The notes: generated by a model from the letters alone, not told the origin. A DNA stretch of 19,837 bases from JBBDYG01 sp040901765 (GCA_040901765.1 JBBDYG010000086.1:1-19837); one strand, 5' to 3'; counted from the stretch's first letter, positions 1 to 7,637 are shown. Numbers and translations: made by a program.

Positions 1-177
1 TGAACGACTGCCAAGAGCATACCATCCATCAGAATAAGAGTGACAGAGCACTAGGCGCTTACCACCGGCTAATGGCTGCCAAGCCTCCGGCTTGAGACAC
101 CACCTGTGCGTTTAACTCGGAGCATCCCCCAAAATCGATTGACAATCTGAAGACATCGCCGGGAGCGCGCCCCCCAC

Positions 178-693
178 CTACAGCGGGAAGTCTTGCGGAC
201 CCTCGGAAACAACAACTTCACGGTCATGTTCGGCGGTTGAAATCGACCGACGCTCGGCCTGCGGTGCTGTCTCCCCCGACCATCGTTGCGGTAGTTGGCG
301 AATATCGTCAATTCCGGCATTGGTGACGCCCTCGGCGACCATCGCCAAACCGACCGTGCCCAGCAGGCAGGCTTTTGGCGTCCGGGACGCCAGGCCGTAC
401 AGAAACAGACCACTTCCTAGCCCTCCCAGGATGGCACGGCCCGTGGGCGACCACCCGCCGCGCAGCGGATTTTGCAACGCGTTCTTGCCGCCCACTAGCA
501 CAGAAAGATCGCCCGACCGCAGCCCCTCGAGTCGGTTGTTTACGTCTCGCGACAATACGTCGGCTGCTTCGCTGAGGTCATTTGAGAGTGCCACATACTT
601 GTCGCGGAGTAGCGCACGACGGCGTCGCCCTTGCTCGGGATCAAACAGATACATCAGCCCCGCGCCGGCAATCATCGAGCGGATAGCGTTCAT
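178..693 (-). CDS. Small membrane protein with BON/SRPBCC-type N-terminal region
   Basis: The 171-residue product has a hydrophobic N-terminus followed by the motif FDPEQGRRRRALLRDK near residues 17-32. From family knowledge, this motif is typical of the N-terminal part of bacterial BON-domain or SRPBCC membrane proteins. Residues 30-60 look helical and amphipathic. Two hydrophobic segments follow, about residues 85-103 and 107-124 (GRAILGGLGSGLFLYGLA and ACLLGTVGLAMVAEGV). The polar tail carries no BON or START-like domain, so this is a short form or a truncated relative. The ATG at 691-693 is preceded by AAGGAG five bases upstream, which fixes the start well. The gene diverges from the hemolysin III gene across about 140 bp. 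I cannot assign a function; an envelope-associated role is an inference. Confidence 0.75.
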   Translation of the reverse strand: MNAIRSMIAGAGLMYLFDPEQGRRRRALLRDKYVALSNDLSEAADVLSRDVNNRLEGLRSGDLSVLVGGKNALQNPLRGGWSPTGRAILGGLGSGLFLYGLASRTPKACLLGTVGLAMVAEGVTNAGIDDIRQLPQRWSGETAPQAERRSISTAEHDREVVVSEGPQDFPL

Positions 694-835
694 GATAGCT
701 CCTTATCGTTTCGTCCAGCCGCAACGGCGGCATTGTGAAGGCAAGTCGATTTCTCTCAAGTTGGCAAATTCTATGCCGCCCGGTCGGGATGAACCTGCCC
801 TTTCCTGCGGAGACGAATCACGAAAGAATGTTTTC
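694..835. promoter_or_regulatory. Divergent promoter region between two membrane protein genes
   Basis: This 142-bp spacer separates two divergently read genes, so it should hold both promoters. The minus-strand Shine-Dalgarno AAGGAG sits at about 699-704. I do not see a convincing -35/-10 pair on either strand and claim only the arrangement. Confidence 0.35.
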
Positions 836-1546
836 ATGCTTCGCACGAGTCCTTCCGAAATCCCCCCGTCCGACTGCGGACGACAGCCGCAGCGAACTTC
901 CGCCGTCTGGGACCGCGCCCCTGTCGAGGAACGGCTCAACGTCCTCACGCACGCCGTCGGCTTCGTGCTCAGCCTGCTGGGCGCCGCGGCGCTGGCAGTC
1001 ACCGTCCTGCAGCACGGCGACGCGTGGCGAATTGCCGGCTGCATGGTCTACGTCGCAAGTCTGGTCGGCGTGTACGCCGCTTCGACTCTTTCCCACAGTT
1101 GCCGAACTCCCCAACGCAAAGTTTTCTTCCGCGCTCTCGACCAGGCGTTTATCTACCTGTTGATTGTCGCCACGTACACTCCCTTTTCGCTGGCCTACTT
1201 GCGATCCGGCCCTTGGTGGCTGCTGCTGGGCGCCATGTGGGCCGTCGCCTTGTTCGGTTTTTTCGCCAAGCTCTTCTTTTTTCATCGCGTCAATGCCGTC
1301 TCGATTTGGCTCTACCTGGCGCTTGGGTGGTTGCCCATCGTGAGCGCGACCGCGCTCGTCGGCGTGGTGCCAGCCGCCGCCCTGTGGTGGATGCTCATCG
1401 GCGGCATCTGCTACACCCTCGGCACCGTGTTCTTGATCTACGACCAGTGCGTGCTCCACTTCCACGCCTTGTGGCACGTGTGCGTCATCGCCGGCAGCAC
1501 ATGCCACTTTTTGGCGATTCTGCTGTTCGTGGCGCCGGTTGGGTGA
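836..1546 (+). CDS. Hemolysin III / PAQR family membrane protein
   Basis: The 236-residue integral membrane protein has about seven hydrophobic segments. It opens its conserved region with EERLNVLTHAVG (residues 31-42), the usual start of the hemolysin III (HlyIII, TIGR01065-like) family. The metal-site residues of the wider PAQR/CREST superfamily are present: S83-xxx-H87 (STLSH), D102 (RALDQ), and H210-xxx-H214 (HALWH), with a further H224. Family members are called hemolysins historically, but most have no proven lytic activity; a zinc-dependent membrane hydrolase or lipid-related role is inferred for the superfamily. The frame stays open far upstream (to 320), but that part is antisense to the neighbouring gene and not membrane-like. 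I therefore chose the ATG at 836, which gives a family-typical length; a weak GAAAG lies upstream. An in-frame ATG at 773 is an alternative. Confidence 0.88.
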   Translation: MLRTSPSEIPPSDCGRQPQRTSAVWDRAPVEERLNVLTHAVGFVLSLLGAAALAVTVLQHGDAWRIAGCMVYVASLVGVYAASTLSHSCRTPQRKVFFRALDQAFIYLLIVATYTPFSLAYLRSGPWWLLLGAMWAVALFGFFAKLFFFHRVNAVSIWLYLALGWLPIVSATALVGVVPAAALWWMLIGGICYTLGTVFLIYDQCVLHFHALWHVCVIAGSTCHFLAILLFVAPVG

Positions 1547-1883
1547 AGTAAAGATTTGGGATTTGGGATTGCGGATAGTGGATTGGGGATTGGCGGGGTG
1601 TGGTCACAGCTATCGTTCTTTCGGGTGCATCGAATATCTTTCAATTGGTTTTGCGAATTAATTCGGGTTGGCGCAGGGGGTTCAACTCGGCGGTAAGGCG
1701 TTGAGTGCCAATGGGTTGCGAGTTTCATCACGGCGTTTCCTCCGAGGAGTTCTTGCGCCAATTGTTTCGCGGGTGCGCAATAGGTCGCGTTTCATTTACT
1801 CACATTACCCGCCTCAGCGCGGACTTCGAGCGGTGACCGTTGCGCAGCGCGGCAAGGTCAGCTTCAGCGCGCACCGCGAGCGT

Positions 1884-1906
1884 CGTCCGAATGCGTAATT
1901 CGGACG
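1884..1906. repeat. Perfect 9-bp stem hairpin
   Basis: CGTCCGAAT (1884-1892) and ATTCGGACG (1898-1906) are exact reverse complements around a 5-nt loop. There is no adjacent T run, so it does not look like an intrinsic terminator. It is probably part of a dispersed intergenic repeat. Confidence 0.5.
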
Positions 1907-2091
1907 GGCGGCGTGCGGATTTCCCCTCCTCGATAGAGAGTGGGCTAGGAGAGGGGTGATTGAGGCGGGGGACGGGTGTGGAATCGCATTGCGATGGTGC
2001 TCCTGAGTTGGCGTATTTGTTCAGACGTACACCATAGCAGAGGGGTGGCACTTTTTCAATCGCGAAGTTGGAAGAAAGGGAACGCGCGTAG

Positions 2092-2190
2092 GGTGGCACT
2101 GCTGGCCCGCCACGGCCGGTTAAGGAAACTCGTCCAGTAGTGGAACCCTGGTACCCACTTCGCACTGCTGGGCGAGCCAGCAGTGGCACC
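2092..2190. repeat. Imperfect inverted repeat of the GGTGCCACTG...GGC type
   Basis: GGTGGCACTGCTGGC (2092-2106) pairs with GCCAGCAGTGGCACC (2176-2190) with one mismatch over 15 bases. The core resembles the element at 13396-13461 (GGTGCCACTGGC), so both may belong to one dispersed palindromic family. The right arm abuts the point where homology of the restriction fragment ends. Confidence 0.5.
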
Positions 2191-2193
2191 GGG

Positions 2194-2546
2194 CGTGGTG
2201 TCATACAGCAAGAATTGCTCGAAGTCCGTGAGTACCGCGAACGGGATCGTGGCGTTCCAGGCGTACGACTTGGCCTGAAAGATTGCCTTCTTGTCGGCGT
2301 CGATATCGACGGCGGGCTTCTTCGCTTCGGCGATGAACCGCGAAAAATTGCTGATGCGGAACAGATAATCGGGCTTCCGCGAGCGAATGCCGCCACTATC
2401 GACGGAATCCATCGACGGCTCGATTACGACTTCAACGTCGAGCAGCGGAAGTTGCGCGTCGTTGGCAATGTCCCACCCGAGCAATTTCCAAAAGCGATCG
2501 AGATATTGCAGCCAAAGTTGCGATTCTTGGTAGTCGGAAGTCTTTA
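2194..2546 (-). pseudogene. Remnant of a restriction endonuclease-like N-terminal (HsdR_N / Eco57I-type) domain
   Basis: About 117 codons on the minus strand match the pattern of N-terminal nuclease domains of type I HsdR or type IIG enzymes. LQYLDRFWKLLGWD lies near the start. The PD-(D/E)xK core follows as KPDYLF, then 13 residues after the Asp, then EAKK. Next comes AKSYAWNATIPFAVLTDFEQ, the usual middle of this domain. The conserved part ends abruptly at LLYDTT, after which the frame reads into repeat DNA. No helicase or methyltransferase part is present in the window. At its 5' end the frame runs straight into the palindrome at 2548-2612 and then antisense to the transposase, so no native start remains. 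This is a double-truncated gene, probably inactive. Whether it came from a type I or a type IIG enzyme cannot be decided from this fragment. Confidence 0.7.
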
Positions 2547-2547
2547 G

Positions 2548-2612
2548 CTCCCCCCACTTACGTGGGAGGCTCACTAGCGAGCCGAGCGAGCCTCCCACGT
2601 AAGTGGGGGGAG
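2548..2612. repeat. REP-like perfect inverted repeat, left side of transposase
   Basis: A 25-bp left arm (2548-2572, starting CTCCCCCCACTTACG) and an exactly complementary right arm (2588-2612) surround a 15-nt spacer. The right arm ends one base before the stop codon (2613-2615) of the transposase. A related but imperfect palindrome lies on the other side of the gene at 3215-3306. The arrangement is what is expected for REP sequences of a RAYT transposase. The structure may also serve as a terminator for the transposase. Confidence 0.85.
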
Positions 2613-3197
2613 TTATCCGCGAAACTTGTTGTTTGGATGCGATTCTTCTGGGGGAATTCGACCTCGCTGGCGACTCCAGACGAGTAACGGATTTGGTTGG
2701 CGATGGCAGACGTAGAACACGGCGGACGGCAACTGCCGCACGACTCGGCACGAACCGCCGTCCGTCCACCAAGTGCCGGAAGCTTGGGGACCGAACAACT
2801 TGTTCAGTCGGCGGGAGGCGTAGCTTTTGAAGTCGCGCAGGAGCTGGCTCTTGCCGATCTTCGGCGGCGCTTCCACCACCAAATGAACGTGATTGAACAT
2901 GACCGAGACGGCATGCAACGTCCAGCGGCGAAAGTTGGCTGTCTCTTGAAATTGGGCGAGAAGTTCCTCGGCTTGCGGGAGATCAACCACGATCGGTGCG
3001 CTTTTGAGTTGCACGTAGGCGGCGCGATGCAGACCGGGGATGGCGGCTTCGTACTCTTCGCCAGGCTGATCGTGCTCGATGCGAAATTTGGTATTCGAAT
3101 CTGCGGGACGTTGGTCGCGGACGTTGGTGACCGAACCGCGCTCGTCGCCGGGGAGCCATTGGCCATAGAACGTGGAGGTGAGGAGCCAGGTGGTCAT
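2613..3197 (-). CDS. REP-associated tyrosine transposase (Y1_Tnp / IS200-like HUH family)
   Basis: The 194-residue protein begins MTTWLLTSTFYGQWLPGDERG, the usual opening of planctomycete RAYT-like transposases. The HUH metal-binding motif is seen as H103-V-H105 (FNHVHLVV), and the nucleophilic tyrosine as Y126 in LRDFKSYASRRLN. The C-terminal part keeps WWT.GGS and QPNPLLVW. All key residues are present, so the enzyme may be active. Family members act on single-stranded REP hairpins by forming a 5'-phosphotyrosine link. The gene lies between palindromes at 2548-2612 and 3215-3306. The segment between WWTDGGS and VFYV looks a few residues shorter than I would expect; this may be natural variation. 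The ATG at 3195-3197 gives the family start and has no strong Shine-Dalgarno. Confidence 0.88.
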   Translation of the reverse strand: MTTWLLTSTFYGQWLPGDERGSVTNVRDQRPADSNTKFRIEHDQPGEEYEAAIPGLHRAAYVQLKSAPIVVDLPQAEELLAQFQETANFRRWTLHAVSVMFNHVHLVVEAPPKIGKSQLLRDFKSYASRRLNKLFGPQASGTWWTDGGSCRVVRQLPSAVFYVCHRQPNPLLVWSRQRGRIPPEESHPNNKFRG

Positions 3198-3214
3198 GGG
3201 GGGTGTGGGTAGGG

Positions 3215-3306
3215 CTCCCCCTGCTTACGCAGGAGGCTCGCTATGTAGGAGGAGGCTAGCTATGTAGGAGGCGCGTAAGCGAGCCTCTCGCGTGAGCGGG
3301 GGGAGC
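3215..3306. repeat. REP-like imperfect inverted repeat, right side of transposase
   Basis: The left arm 3215-3243 (GCTCCCCCTGCTTACG onward) pairs with the right arm 3279-3306 with a few mismatches and a one-base gap. The spacer contains a 13-bp direct repeat, GCTATGTAGGAGG, at 3241-3253 and 3260-3272. The arms share the GCTCCCCC...GGAGGCTC pattern with the palindrome at 2548-2612. It lies just upstream of the transposase start and just downstream of the rng stop codon (3314), so it may also terminate the long minus-strand transcript. Confidence 0.75.
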
Positions 3307-3313
3307 TTACGCC

Positions 3314-4960
3314 TCACCCGTCCTCAAACTTCAAATCGCGCCCTTGCGCGTCCTCGCAGCCGATGTTCAAGTGCTCGGGGGAGACGTGCTTCTGGCCGAT
3401 GACGAGCACCTGGATGCGGAACTCGTCCTCGATGCGGGCTAGTTCGCGGCGCTTTTTATTGTTGAGGTAGGTGCCGACTTCCTCGTGAACGGTGACGGTG
3501 ATTTTGGCGACGCCCGCCGTTTGCGTCGCCATGAGCAGCTTGCGGACCGCTTCGATGGCCATGCTTTCGGCCGACTTCACCAGTCCCGAGCCGATGCACG
3601 CGGGGCATTCCTTGTAGACGCTGCGCTTGAGGCTCGGGCGGATCCGCTGGCGGGTCATTTCGATCAGGCCGAACGGACTGGTGCGGAGAATCTTCGTGCG
3701 GGCGCGGTCGCGCTTCACGGCGTCGCGCAGCGTGCGTTCGACCGACCGGCGATGCTTGTCTTTGCGCATGTCGATGAAGTCGTTCACCACCACGCCGCCC
3801 AAATCGCGGAGCCGCAGTTGCCGGGCGATTTCCTTGGCGGCAAGCTGATTGAGCTGGTACGCCGCGTCCTCGGCCGTGCCATCGACGCGGAAGCTACCGC
3901 TATTAACGTCGATTGCAACCAGCGCCTCGGTCTGGTCGATCACGAGCGACCCGCCGCCGCGGAGCGGAACCTTGCGCTGGTTGATGCGCGCAATTTCCTC
4001 GTCGAGCTTGTACTTGTGGAACAGCGGCTCGCGGCCTTCGTAAAGCTGCAACCGGCTCACATACCGCGGCATGACGATCTGCAAGAACTCCTTGGCGCGT
4101 TCGTAGGCCTTCGGCTCGTCGATGTAAATCGCATCCACATCGCTGGTGAAGATGTCGCGGATCGTGCGGATGATCATGTCGCTTTCTTCGTAGATATCGC
4201 ACGGCGCTGCGACTTTGCGAATCCGCCGGACGATGACTTTCCACAACCGCAGCAGGTAGGCAAGGTCGCGCGACAATTCCTTCTTGGTACGGTCGGTGCC
4301 GGCGGTTCGAACGATGAAGCCGACGCCCTTGGGGGGGGCCAGCTCGCGCAGAATGTCGCGCAGTCGACGGCGGCCGTCGTCGTCTTCGATTTTTCGCGAA
4401 ACGCCGATCCGCCCCAGCGCCGGCATCAGCACCAGGTAACGGCCAGGGATGCTGACATAGGTCGAAAGCGTCGGGCCTTTCGTGCCGATCCCTTCCTTGA
4501 TGACCTGCACGATGACTTCGTCGCCACGTTGGAAAATGTCTTGAATGGGCGGTTTAATTCGCGGCCGAATGCCGGGACGCGGCCGCTGTTCGCGCGACCG
4601 ATTACCATTACGGCCTCGCCCGTTGCCGCGCCGCGGCTCTTCCTCCGCTTCCTCCTCTTCGCCGCCGCGCGATTGGCTTCCGTCCGATTGAATCGGCTTG
4701 TCGGGATCGTATCCGCCCTGGCGGAAGTACTGCGATTCGACGTCGCTGATATGGAGGAAGCCATTGCGCCCGACGCCGAAGTCAACGAACGCCGCTTGAA
4801 TGCTTGGCTCCAAGTTGACGATCCGGCCCTTGTAAATGTTCCCTACGTAATTGTCTTGGCTGCTGCGTTCGATGTACAGCTCTTCCAAGACTCCGTCTTC
4901 GACAATCGCGATCCGGCACTCTTCCGGCTGCGCGACGTTGATCAGCATCTCTTGTTTCAT
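3314..4960 (-). CDS. rng: Ribonuclease E/G family endoribonuclease
   Basis: The 548-residue enzyme cuts single-stranded, AU-rich RNA in rRNA maturation and mRNA decay. The opening MLINVAQPEECRIAIVEDG matches the family start. The S1 domain begins at about residue 37 (NYVGNIYKGRIVNLEP) and is interrupted at about 82-137 by a Gly/Arg/Glu-rich insert with a run of acidic residues followed by basic ones. The metal-binding aspartates are D351 (AIDVNSG) and D394 (VVNDFIDM). The Zn-link is CPAC at 452-455. There is no long C-terminal scaffold, so it resembles RNase G more than full RNase E. The frame extends 24 codons further upstream, but those codons lie partly in a dispersed repeat (5004-5071), so the ATG at 4958-4960 is preferred. 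It follows ptsI by 118 bp on the same strand. Confidence 0.93.
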   Translation of the reverse strand: MKQEMLINVAQPEECRIAIVEDGVLEELYIERSSQDNYVGNIYKGRIVNLEPSIQAAFVDFGVGRNGFLHISDVESQYFRQGGYDPDKPIQSDGSQSRGGEEEEAEEEPRRGNGRGRNGNRSREQRPRPGIRPRIKPPIQDIFQRGDEVIVQVIKEGIGTKGPTLSTYVSIPGRYLVLMPALGRIGVSRKIEDDDGRRRLRDILRELAPPKGVGFIVRTAGTDRTKKELSRDLAYLLRLWKVIVRRIRKVAAPCDIYEESDMIIRTIRDIFTSDVDAIYIDEPKAYERAKEFLQIVMPRYVSRLQLYEGREPLFHKYKLDEEIARINQRKVPLRGGGSLVIDQTEALVAIDVNSGSFRVDGTAEDAAYQLNQLAAKEIARQLRLRDLGGVVVNDFIDMRKDKHRRSVERTLRDAVKRDRARTKILRTSPFGLIEMTRQRIRPSLKRSVYKECPACIGSGLVKSAESMAIEAVRKLLMATQTAGVAKITVTVHEEVGTYLNNKKRRELARIEDEFRIQVLVIGQKHVSPEHLNIGCEDAQGRDLKFEDG

Positions 4961-5003
4961 GTGCAATTCGCTTAGGTTCAAGTGTTTGATTTGGAGTATT
5001 TGA

Positions 5004-5071
5004 GGGGGCGAAGCTGGTACATGGTTCAACACCCCTCCCTAACCCTCCCCGTCAAGGGGAGGGGACCGGAG
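5004..5071. repeat. 68-bp dispersed repeat, copy A
   Basis: This 68-bp block, containing a CCTCCCC...GGGGAGG hairpin, recurs at 13588-13655 with about five mismatches in the same orientation. It lies between the ptsI stop and the rng start. Confidence 0.8.
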
Positions 5072-5078
5072 TTCTGAC

Positions 5079-6827
5079 TTACAACAATATCGGTTGATCG
5101 GGCAACACGCGCGACAACTCGTCGCGAAGCATGTTTTTTACGTCGCGGGCGCTTTCAAGCTCCATGACGCGGGATGTAAGTTGATTGCATTGTTCGATCG
5201 ACACGCTGCGGCAAACTCGCTTCACTTCAGGAAGCGCCATTGGGGTGACGCTCAAAGTGCGCAAGCCCAATCCCAACAGCAGCATGGTGTAGAGCGGATT
5301 GCCACACATTTGACCGCAGGTGCTAATCGGTGTGCCGAACTGATTGGCGACGCGAACGGCCGATTGAATCGACCGCAGCACCGCCGGTTCGGCCGAGGTG
5401 TAGAGGCTGGCAACGTCTTTGTTGCTGCGATCGACTGCCAGCGTGTACTGCACCAAATCGTTCGTGCCGATGCTGAAGAAATCGACTTCGTCGACGAATC
5501 GGTCGAGCATCACGATGGCCGCCGGAACTTCGACCATCATGCCAATCTTCATATTTCGATCGAACGGCACGCCTTCTTCTTCGAGGTCTTCCATGGCGTC
5601 GGCCAGCACCATTTTTGCCCGGCGCAATTCGCCGACGGTGCTAATCAGCGGAAACATGAGCCGAATGTTGCCCAGCACGCTGGCCCGCAGAACGGCGCGC
5701 AACTGCCGGCGAAACATATCGACGTGTTTCAGCGCCAGCCGAATGCTGCGCAGCCCCAAGAAGGGATTTGCTTCATCCTCGGGGAACGGCATGTTTGGCA
5801 ATTTATCGGCGCCCAAATCCATCGTGCGGATGACAACCGGCTTGTCCCGCATCGCCTCGGCAACCGCCGTGTAGGCGCGGAGATGCTCTTCTTCGGTCGG
5901 CTCCAAGTCGGTTGCCAAGTACAAGAACTCAGTGCGGTAGAGGCCGATGCCTTCACCGCCGCGCTCCAAGCACAGCTTTACCTCCAAGGGAAACTCGATG
6001 TTGCCCAGGAGCTGAATCGTCTCGCCATCGAGAGTGGTGGCCGGCAGGTCGCGCAGCGTTTCGAGCCGCACCTCCAGCGAACGCTGCTGCTCGATTTCGT
6101 GCCGGTAATGGGCCAGCGTCTCTTCATCGGGCTGAAGAATCACGAGGCCCTGGTCGCCGTCGATGATAATCGTCTCGCCGCCCGAAACGTCGGTCAGGAA
6201 CGGCCCCAAGCCCACGACCGCCGGAATGCCCATGCCCTCGGCGACGATCGCGGTATGGCTGCCGGGGCCGCCCGTTTCGGTGACAAATCCGCGCACAAAC
6301 TCTGGATTGAGATTTGCGGTTTCGCTGGGAGTCAAGCTATGGGCCAGCACCAGCACTTCCGAAGTGAGCTGGGTAAGTTCCTCGCGTCGCTTTCCCAGCA
6401 GGTGGCGCAGAAGTCGCTTCTCAATGTCGAAAATATCGCTGGCGCGTTCCGCGAGCGAACTGTCTTGGAGCATTTGGAAAACTTTGGCGTAGCGGCGCAG
6501 CGCCCGGCTGACGGAATACTCGGCCGTATAATGCCGATCGCGGATCATCTCCTCCAGTTCCTGGCGGAGCCGGCGATCCTGAAGCATCTGCTGATGGGCC
6601 GAGAAGATCGAAGCGTAGTCGTCGCCGAGTTGCTCGGCCACTTGCTTGCGGTTGAACTCGATCTCGCCCGCGGCGGCGGCAATCGCCCGGTCAAGCCGCG
6701 CAAGCTCCTCTTCCGTCGCGTCGCGGGAAAGAAAGCGACGGGGAATACGAAAACCTTCGTGGTCAAACACCAAGGCTTCGCCAATGGCGATGCCCGGCGA
6801 AACGCCAATTCCTTGAAGGCGCTGCAT
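5079..6827 (-). CDS. ptsI: Phosphoenolpyruvate-protein phosphotransferase (PTS enzyme I)
   Basis: The 582-residue cytoplasmic enzyme takes phosphate from PEP and passes it to HPr, and its length is typical of EI. The N-terminal domain carries the phosphohistidine H191 in GGPGSHTAIVAEGMGIPAVVG. The PEP-binding C-terminal barrel shows GLYRTEFLY (about 295-303), IRTMDLGADK (333-342), MVEVPAA, and FFSIGTNDLVQYT. The active-site C504 sits in STCGQMCG. No GAF domain precedes the EI part, so this is plain EI rather than the PtsP form. The ATG at 6825-6827 has a GGGGGAGG Shine-Dalgarno five bases upstream. It lies downstream of ptsH across a 452-bp gap. No EIIB or EIIC gene is near, which suggests a regulatory role of the phosphorelay (inference). 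Confidence 0.96.
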   Translation of the reverse strand: MQRLQGIGVSPGIAIGEALVFDHEGFRIPRRFLSRDATEEELARLDRAIAAAAGEIEFNRKQVAEQLGDDYASIFSAHQQMLQDRRLRQELEEMIRDRHYTAEYSVSRALRRYAKVFQMLQDSSLAERASDIFDIEKRLLRHLLGKRREELTQLTSEVLVLAHSLTPSETANLNPEFVRGFVTETGGPGSHTAIVAEGMGIPAVVGLGPFLTDVSGGETIIIDGDQGLVILQPDEETLAHYRHEIEQQRSLEVRLETLRDLPATTLDGETIQLLGNIEFPLEVKLCLERGGEGIGLYRTEFLYLATDLEPTEEEHLRAYTAVAEAMRDKPVVIRTMDLGADKLPNMPFPEDEANPFLGLRSIRLALKHVDMFRRQLRAVLRASVLGNIRLMFPLISTVGELRRAKMVLADAMEDLEEEGVPFDRNMKIGMMVEVPAAIVMLDRFVDEVDFFSIGTNDLVQYTLAVDRSNKDVASLYTSAEPAVLRSIQSAVRVANQFGTPISTCGQMCGNPLYTMLLLGLGLRTLSVTPMALPEVKRVCRSVSIEQCNQLTSRVMELESARDVKNMLRDELSRVLPDQPILL

Positions 6828-7279
6828 ATCGGCCTCCCCCCTGAAAAACAGGGGTGGGGCACGCCCTCCACTCGGTGCCGACGAGCTAGTAGTGAAGCTC
6901 GCGCACGAAGCGCAGCAACTCGCGCCGGGGCGAGCGCCCTCCGGAGAGGATCTTCGCGGTCGGCGACGGCATGTATGCCCGCCGGACTCGCGCTCTCGCC
7001 GCGTTGACCGATTCCTTACGGCAACCGGTCAAACTCAACGCAAGCAATCTCGCGGCCGTGGCACCGAACTAGGTCCACTTCGCCGAGAGATCTCCACGCG
7101 CCATCGCCCGACCGGGAGACATCGCGTGAAAGGTGTGCCAAACATGTGTTCTCAAATCAATTCGGTCTGCGAATGGAATCGAGCCTTGGCTCGGGGCCAG
7201 GCCTCGTTTCGTTTTTCGCAGATTCAGCAGGCATTCGCGGCGAGCAAGCGTCGGCGGAAAACTTCCGCACGACGGCCAC
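6828..7279. other. Gap between ptsH and ptsI with no supported gene
   Basis: This 452-bp stretch separates two genes that are often adjacent. I see no convincing coding frame. A 60-codon open minus-strand frame (stop at 6886-6888) lacks a good start. The ptsI Shine-Dalgarno lies at its low end. There are no strong palindromes like those in the ptsN-ptsH gap. It may hold a promoter of its own for ptsI, but I cannot point to one. Confidence 0.4.
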
Positions 7280-7597
7280 TCACTTGGAACTCGCCCGCTC
7301 GGTTTGTACGGTGTCGGTGTTGGTGTTGGTGAACCCGCTCGCCACAAGTTGCTCGATCGCATCCGCGGCTTGCTCCGCATCGTCTCCCACAGCTTCAACA
7401 ACAAGCTCGGTTCCCTGGGGCGCTCCCAGGGAAAGCAAATGGAGGATGCTCTTGGCGTCGGCCCGAAGGCTGCCGTTGATTAACTCCACTTGCGACTGAA
7501 ATTTGGCGGCAGTCCGCGCGAGCAGTTCCGCGGGACGCGCGTGCAGTCCCTCGGGAATGCCGATGACCACCGTGCGAGTCGCGCGAAAACTTGCCAT
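7280..7597 (-). CDS. ptsH: HPr phosphocarrier protein
   Basis: The 105-residue HPr has the active-site H19 in EGLHARPAELLART and the regulatory-type S50 in AKSILHLLSLGAPQG. The latter is the position that HPr kinase phosphorylates in other bacteria. HPr carries phosphate from EI to EIIA proteins. It ends in a polar tail of about 20 residues (TNTNTDTVQTERASSK) beyond the usual 85-90-residue fold. The open frame continues 60 codons upstream into the palindromic repeat element at 7638-7840, which encodes nothing HPr-like. The ATG at 7595-7597 is therefore the right start, giving MASFRATRTVVI. No strong Shine-Dalgarno is visible. It is transcribed in the order ptsN, ptsH, ptsI. Confidence 0.93.
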   Translation of the reverse strand: MASFRATRTVVIGIPEGLHARPAELLARTAAKFQSQVELINGSLRADAKSILHLLSLGAPQGTELVVEAVGDDAEQAADAIEQLVASGFTNTNTDTVQTERASSK

Positions 7598-7637
7598 GAC
7601 AGCGATTGTTAGGACCAGCTCAAGGAAACTTGGTTTT

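Larger units (their letters stand above)
1547..2193. other. Gene-free, repeat-derived intergenic stretch
   Basis: No convincing gene is present. At 1555-1597 there is low-complexity reiterated GATTTGGGATT-type sequence, a type often seen scattered in planctomycete intergenic DNA. At 1884-1906 a perfect 9-bp stem (CGTCCGAAT / ATTCGGACG, loop GCGTA) lies inside a stretch with coding-like composition that has no start, stop or recognisable product. At 2092-2190 lies an imperfect inverted repeat described separately. The stretch separates the plus-strand hemolysin III gene from the minus-strand restriction fragment. Confidence 0.5.

Noticed and set aside
1800..2396. 198-codon minus-strand frame over the repeat debris and the restriction fragment
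   Set aside because: It is out of frame with the nuclease domain and otherwise reads repeat sequence.
3241..3272. Direct repeat GCTATGTAGGAGG, considered as a CRISPR-like unit
   Set aside because: Only two 13-bp units with a 6-bp gap inside a palindrome spacer; this is not an array.
3485..4975. Long plus-strand open frame of 496 codons opposite the RNase gene
   Set aside because: It is the antisense shadow of a clear RNase E/G gene in GC-rich DNA; no motif or Shine-Dalgarno supports it.
5094..7007. Plus-strand open frame of 637 codons opposite ptsI
   Set aside because: Antisense shadow of a fully conserved enzyme I gene; its translation is His/Gln/Ala-rich without recognisable domains.
6886..7068. 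60-codon minus-strand frame with a lipobox-like LSLTGC, in the ptsH-ptsI gap
   Set aside because: Bounded by stops on both sides with only weak alternative starts, no Shine-Dalgarno and no recognisable family; most likely chance.
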